This document shows, one piece after another, positions 63,352 through 64,000 of a DNA stretch of 64,000 nt. This stretch comes from Candidatus Cloacimonadota bacterium (GTDB lineage Bacteria > Cloacimonadota > Cloacimonadia > Cloacimonadales > Cloacimonadaceae), in contig JAQVIX010000001.1 in assembly GCA_028695495.1 (NCBI GenBank), positions 1 through 64,000 on the forward strand, written 5' to 3'. Position numbers and translations under genes: made by a program. A model generated the notes under the pieces. It was not told the origin of the DNA and made no database searches. It saw only the letters and a program-made list of their open reading frames with translations. Position 1 is the stretch's first letter. Each line of letters begins with the position of its first letter.

Positions 63352-64000
63352 TTAGGAAAACTTGGAAGTAATCTCTTCCATGCCGGGCAGGCTAAAGACC
63401 TTGAATTGGTCGATGCGGATATTGGCATCTTCACCAAAATCCACCTGATCCCGATAGCTAATAAAATCTTCGTTATGGTGCTTGAGATGACGCATGAGAT
63501 CGGGATGCACCATAATGCGCAGCTTCTTATTGCGGATAAAGTATTCGCTGCGCACCAGCCAGCGGTAAATGCGCATGGTTACGGCATCTTTGCTAATGAT
63601 GCGTCCGCTGCCGTTGCAGAAGGGGCAGGCTTCGGAAAAGTTTGCCATTATCGTGGCACGCATGCGTTTACGCGTTACTTCCACCATCCCCAGATCGGTA
63701 AAGGGATATACCTTACTTTTGGCGCGGTCGCGGCGCAGCCCTTTTCGCAGGATTTCCAGCACATCGTTGCGCGCTTTATTATCGTTCATATCGATAAAAT
63801 CTACTACGATTACGCCGGAGAGATCGCGCAGGCGGATTTGGCGGGCAGCCTCGGCAGCGGCTTCGAGGTTTGTTTTGCGCACGGTTTCTTCATAATGCGA
63901 TTTGCCGGTAAAGCTGCCGGTATTGATGTCTATCGCCACCAACGCCTCGGTTTGCTCGATCTTGATATTCCCGCCAGAGGGTAAGTATATGCGGGAGTGG
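63352..64000 (-). CDS. rng: Ribonuclease E/G family endoribonuclease, 5' part outside the window
   Basis: The frame is open through the right edge; 216 C-terminal codons are visible. The upstream part reads IYLPSGGNIKIEQTEALVAI, followed by DINTGSFTGK, the catalytic-site region with a metal-binding Asp. A second metal Asp lies in GVIVVDFIDM. The zinc-link CPFCNGSGR joins monomers in this family. The enzyme processes rRNA and degrades mRNA in the cytoplasm. The protein ends soon after the core, without the long RNase E scaffold tail, so RNase G is the better name. The N-terminal S1 domain is not visible. Confidence 0.9.
   Translation of the reverse strand, partial: HSRIYLPSGGNIKIEQTEALVAIDINTGSFTGKSHYEETVRKTNLEAAAEAARQIRLRDLSGVIVVDFIDMNDNKARNDVLEILRKGLRRDRAKSKVYPFTDLGMVEVTRKRMRATIMANFSEACPFCNGSGRIISKDAVTMRIYRWLVRSEYFIRNKKLRIMVHPDLMRHLKHHNEDFISYRDQVDFGEDANIRIDQFKVFSLPGMEEITSKFS

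Overview
The window looks like a chromosomal segment of a Candidatus Cloacimonadota (WWE1) bacterium. This rests on several large secreted proteins ending in an FlgD-Ig/type-IX-like tail that begins with the motif NPFNP, on frequent TTG and GTG starts, and on the general style of the housekeeping genes. The assignment is an inference from protein style, not from a database match.

Layout. (1) 1-5.5 kb, minus strand: a sigma-factor-like regulator, a tiny secreted protein and a very large secreted streptopain-like (C10) peptidase that runs off the left edge. (2) 5.5-6.8 kb: gene-free DNA full of hairpins and palindromes. (3) 6.8-12 kb: a 1719-residue secreted multidomain protein. (4) 12-16.2 kb, minus strand: a polysaccharide operon (asparagine-synthase-like protein, Wzz-like chain-length protein, Wzy/WaaL-like protein). 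(5) 17-28.5 kb: a tightly packed plus-strand run of tpiA, serS, mazG, a histidine kinase, the NAD(P)HX repair enzyme, a molybdopterin-domain protein, a drug/metabolite-type transporter and two tandem copies of a secreted protein with a possible deacetylase core. (6) 29-40 kb: accessory DNA with a lipoprotein, a pRiA4b ORF-3-like protein, two restriction-modification (RM) systems, a secreted beta-helix protein and a DUF4143-type ATPase. (7) 41.1-55.6 kb: one uninterrupted S10-spc-alpha ribosomal superoperon (rpsJ to rplQ, with secY, map, infA and rpoA), preceded by a good promoter and a structured leader. (8) 55.9-62.4 kb: two more RM systems, the last with a HigA-like HTH gene at its end. (9) 62.8-64 kb: a DUF523 protein and the 3' part of an RNase E/G gene.

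The most unusual aspects are the density of short dispersed elements and the position of the RM genes. A MITE-like family with terminal inverted repeats has at least seven full or partial copies. A REP-like family contains hairpins whose stems change in compensating pairs around a constant loop. There are two long palindromes with 31-33 bp arms, and further palindromic families. They sit in almost every large gap between genes. Four separate RM systems lie on the two sides of the most conserved operon of the genome, in DNA that looks more AT-rich than the operon.

Other points of interest are a sulfite-oxidase-fold protein with serine at the usual molybdenum-ligand cysteine, a possible leader switch upstream of rpsJ, an alanine/proline-rich tail on RNA polymerase alpha, and the peptidase/small secreted protein pair, which could be an enzyme and its inhibitor. 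No tRNA, rRNA, CRISPR array or recognisable transposase gene was found.
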